This document shows positions 63,000 to 64,000 of a stretch of 64,000 nucleotides of DNA, one piece after another (positions within the stretch are counted from its first letter, which is position 1; the number at the start of each line of letters is the position of its first letter). The notes beneath the pieces are model-generated. The model ran no database searches and was not told where the DNA came from. It worked only from the letters and a program-made list of their open reading frames with translations. The translations under genes were made by a program, and so were the position numbers. The DNA lies in the NCBI GenBank assembly GCA_963766445.1, contig CAVXZW010000024.1, positions 62,001 through 126,000 of the forward strand. The letters run 5' to 3'. The stretch is from JAICYJ01 sp963766445 (GTDB lineage: Bacteria; Actinomycetota; Thermoleophilia; Gaiellales; JAICJC01).

Positions 63000-64000
63000 C
63001 CCAGACACTGGCCGATGTCTACCTCGACAACGAGGCCTTCGCGGAGCGGATCCCGCACGAGACGTTCACGCTGATGCGCCACCAGGCGCCGGTGCACTGG
63101 TACGACTGGGAGTACGGCAAGGGGTTCTGGTGCATCACCCGCTACGAGGACGTGGTGGCCGTGCTGAAGGACTGGCGCACCTTCTCGTCGGAGACCGGCG
63201 CGACGGCGCTCGAGGACCTCGACCCCGACCAGATCGAGGCCCGCAAGTCGATGCTGGACACCGACCCGCCCAAGCACTCGAGCCTGCGCGCGATCGTGAA
63301 CAAGGGCTTCACGCCGCGGGCCGTGGCCGCGTACGAGCAGCTGCTGCGCGACCTCACGCGCCAGATCCTGGACGAGTCGCTGCCCCGGGGCGAGTTCGAC
63401 TTCGTCGAGGAGGTCGCCAAGCAGCTGCCGATCCAGGTGCTGTGCCGGATCCTGGGGGTGCCCGTGTCCGACGACGAGCGGCTGATCGCGTGGGGCGACA
63501 AGATGATCGGCAACACCGATCCCGACCTGGGCGGCCTGCACCCGGCCAGCCCGGAGAGCGCAAAATACCGCCTCTACCCGTTCCGCAGCCCGTACGCCAT
63601 GGAGCTCTACAACTACGGCCACGAGATCGCCCGCGAGCGGCGCCAGCATCCCACCGACGACCTGGTCTCGAAGCTGGTGATGTGGGAGGACGAGGACGGC
63701 AACCGGCTGACGGAGCAGGAGTTCGACACGATGTTCCTGCTGCTGGTCGTGGCCGGCAACGAGACCACGCGCCAGTCGATCGCCCACGGCATGCAGGCGC
63801 TGATGGACAACCCGGAAGCGATGCAGCGGCTGCAGGAGCAGCCCGAGCTGATGGGCACCGCCACCGAGGAGATCATGCGGTACAGCTCGCCCGTGATCCA
63901 CTTCCGGCGCACGGCCACGGCCGACACCGAGCTGCACGACGTCCGCATCCGCGAGGGCGACAAGGTCGTCACCTGGCTGGTCTCGGCCAACTACGACGAG
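62996..64000 (+). CDS. Cytochrome P450, cut by the window end
   Basis: 335 codons are present. FWCITRYEDVVAVLKDWRTF and MLDTDPPKHSSLRAIVNKGF (C-helix) are typical of bacterial P450s; LLVVAGNETTRQSIAHGMQA is the I-helix oxygen-binding motif, and TEEIMRYSSPVIHFRRTATA carries the ExxR. The heme-cysteine loop lies beyond the window. Last visible gene of the aromatic operon (ATGA overlap), suggesting it hydroxylates or demethylates the starting compound. No ferredoxin gene is in view. Confidence 0.93.
   Translation, partial: MTQTLADVYLDNEAFAERIPHETFTLMRHQAPVHWYDWEYGKGFWCITRYEDVVAVLKDWRTFSSETGATALEDLDPDQIEARKSMLDTDPPKHSSLRAIVNKGFTPRAVAAYEQLLRDLTRQILDESLPRGEFDFVEEVAKQLPIQVLCRILGVPVSDDERLIAWGDKMIGNTDPDLGGLHPASPESAKYRLYPFRSPYAMELYNYGHEIARERRQHPTDDLVSKLVMWEDEDGNRLTEQEFDTMFLLLVVAGNETTRQSIAHGMQALMDNPEAMQRLQEQPELMGTATEEIMRYSSPVIHFRRTATADTELHDVRIREGDKVVTWLVSANYDE

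Noticed and set aside
1..64000. CRISPR arrays, rRNA genes, complete insertion sequences, replication origin
   Set aside because: No regularly spaced identical repeats, no rRNA signatures, no transposase and no dnaA/oriC features were seen.

Overview
The window is high-GC, densely coded bacterial DNA of actinobacterial type. WhiA, a YvcK/CofD-family protein and UvrC lie close together; the glycolytic run gap-pgk-tpiA-gpmI follows; and there are HemQ, a deazaflavin (F420)-type oxidoreductase, a DUF3467 protein, TadE-like pseudopilin genes and many starts that look leaderless. A soil actinobacterium near Thermoleophilia (Solirubrobacterales/Gaiellales) fits best, but that placement is inference. 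Many conserved single-copy genes (pgk, gpmI, whiA, uvrC) are each broken by one single-base frameshift. I therefore treat most frameshifts as probable indel errors in the assembly and annotate such genes over their full span.

Region 1 (1-18.45 kb) is accessory DNA: broken universal stress proteins, a flavodoxin-like protein, a STAS regulator, two class III cyclase multidomain proteins, a HIT protein, small zinc-ribbon and membrane proteins, and two tyrosine recombinases. A complete tRNA-Gly(CCC) at 4.84-4.91 kb and a copy of its 5' half at 18.42-18.45 kb share 32 identical bases. They bracket about 13.5 kb with an integrase remnant just inside the right end, which looks like a decayed integrative element.

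Region 2 (18.45-45.2 kb) is core chromosome: a lipoprotein, a PAS histidine kinase, argS, a membrane metalloprotease, a phosphoesterase and an ECF sigma factor; then the glycolytic operon with GTGA overlaps at every junction and an attenuator-like leader; then whiA, yvcK, a methyltransferase and uvrC; a TadE-like / NlpC-P60 cluster; hemQ; a NhaA-DsbA fusion; an orphan DNA methyltransferase; bcp; a CoA-transferase; and tRNA-Leu(CAG).

Region 3 (45.5-54.2 kb) is amine and amide catabolism: a MarR regulator, an APC permease, a PuuD-like hydrolase and a class III aminotransferase; then a CBS protein, and a second APC permease divergent from a GntR regulator and a YtcJ-like amidohydrolase.

Region 4 (54.2-64 kb) opens with three copies of a 72-73-base intergenic repeat, then a minus-strand FAH/CMD pair and a phosphatase. 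It ends with an eight-gene, gap-free operon for meta-cleavage of an aromatic compound: FAH hydrolase, extradiol dioxygenase, HpaB hydroxylase, small barrel protein, acetoacetate-decarboxylase-like protein, SDR, HpaE-like dehydrogenase and a P450 cut by the window end. Near-identical 11-base sites at the GntR/permease promoters and in front of this operon suggest shared control.
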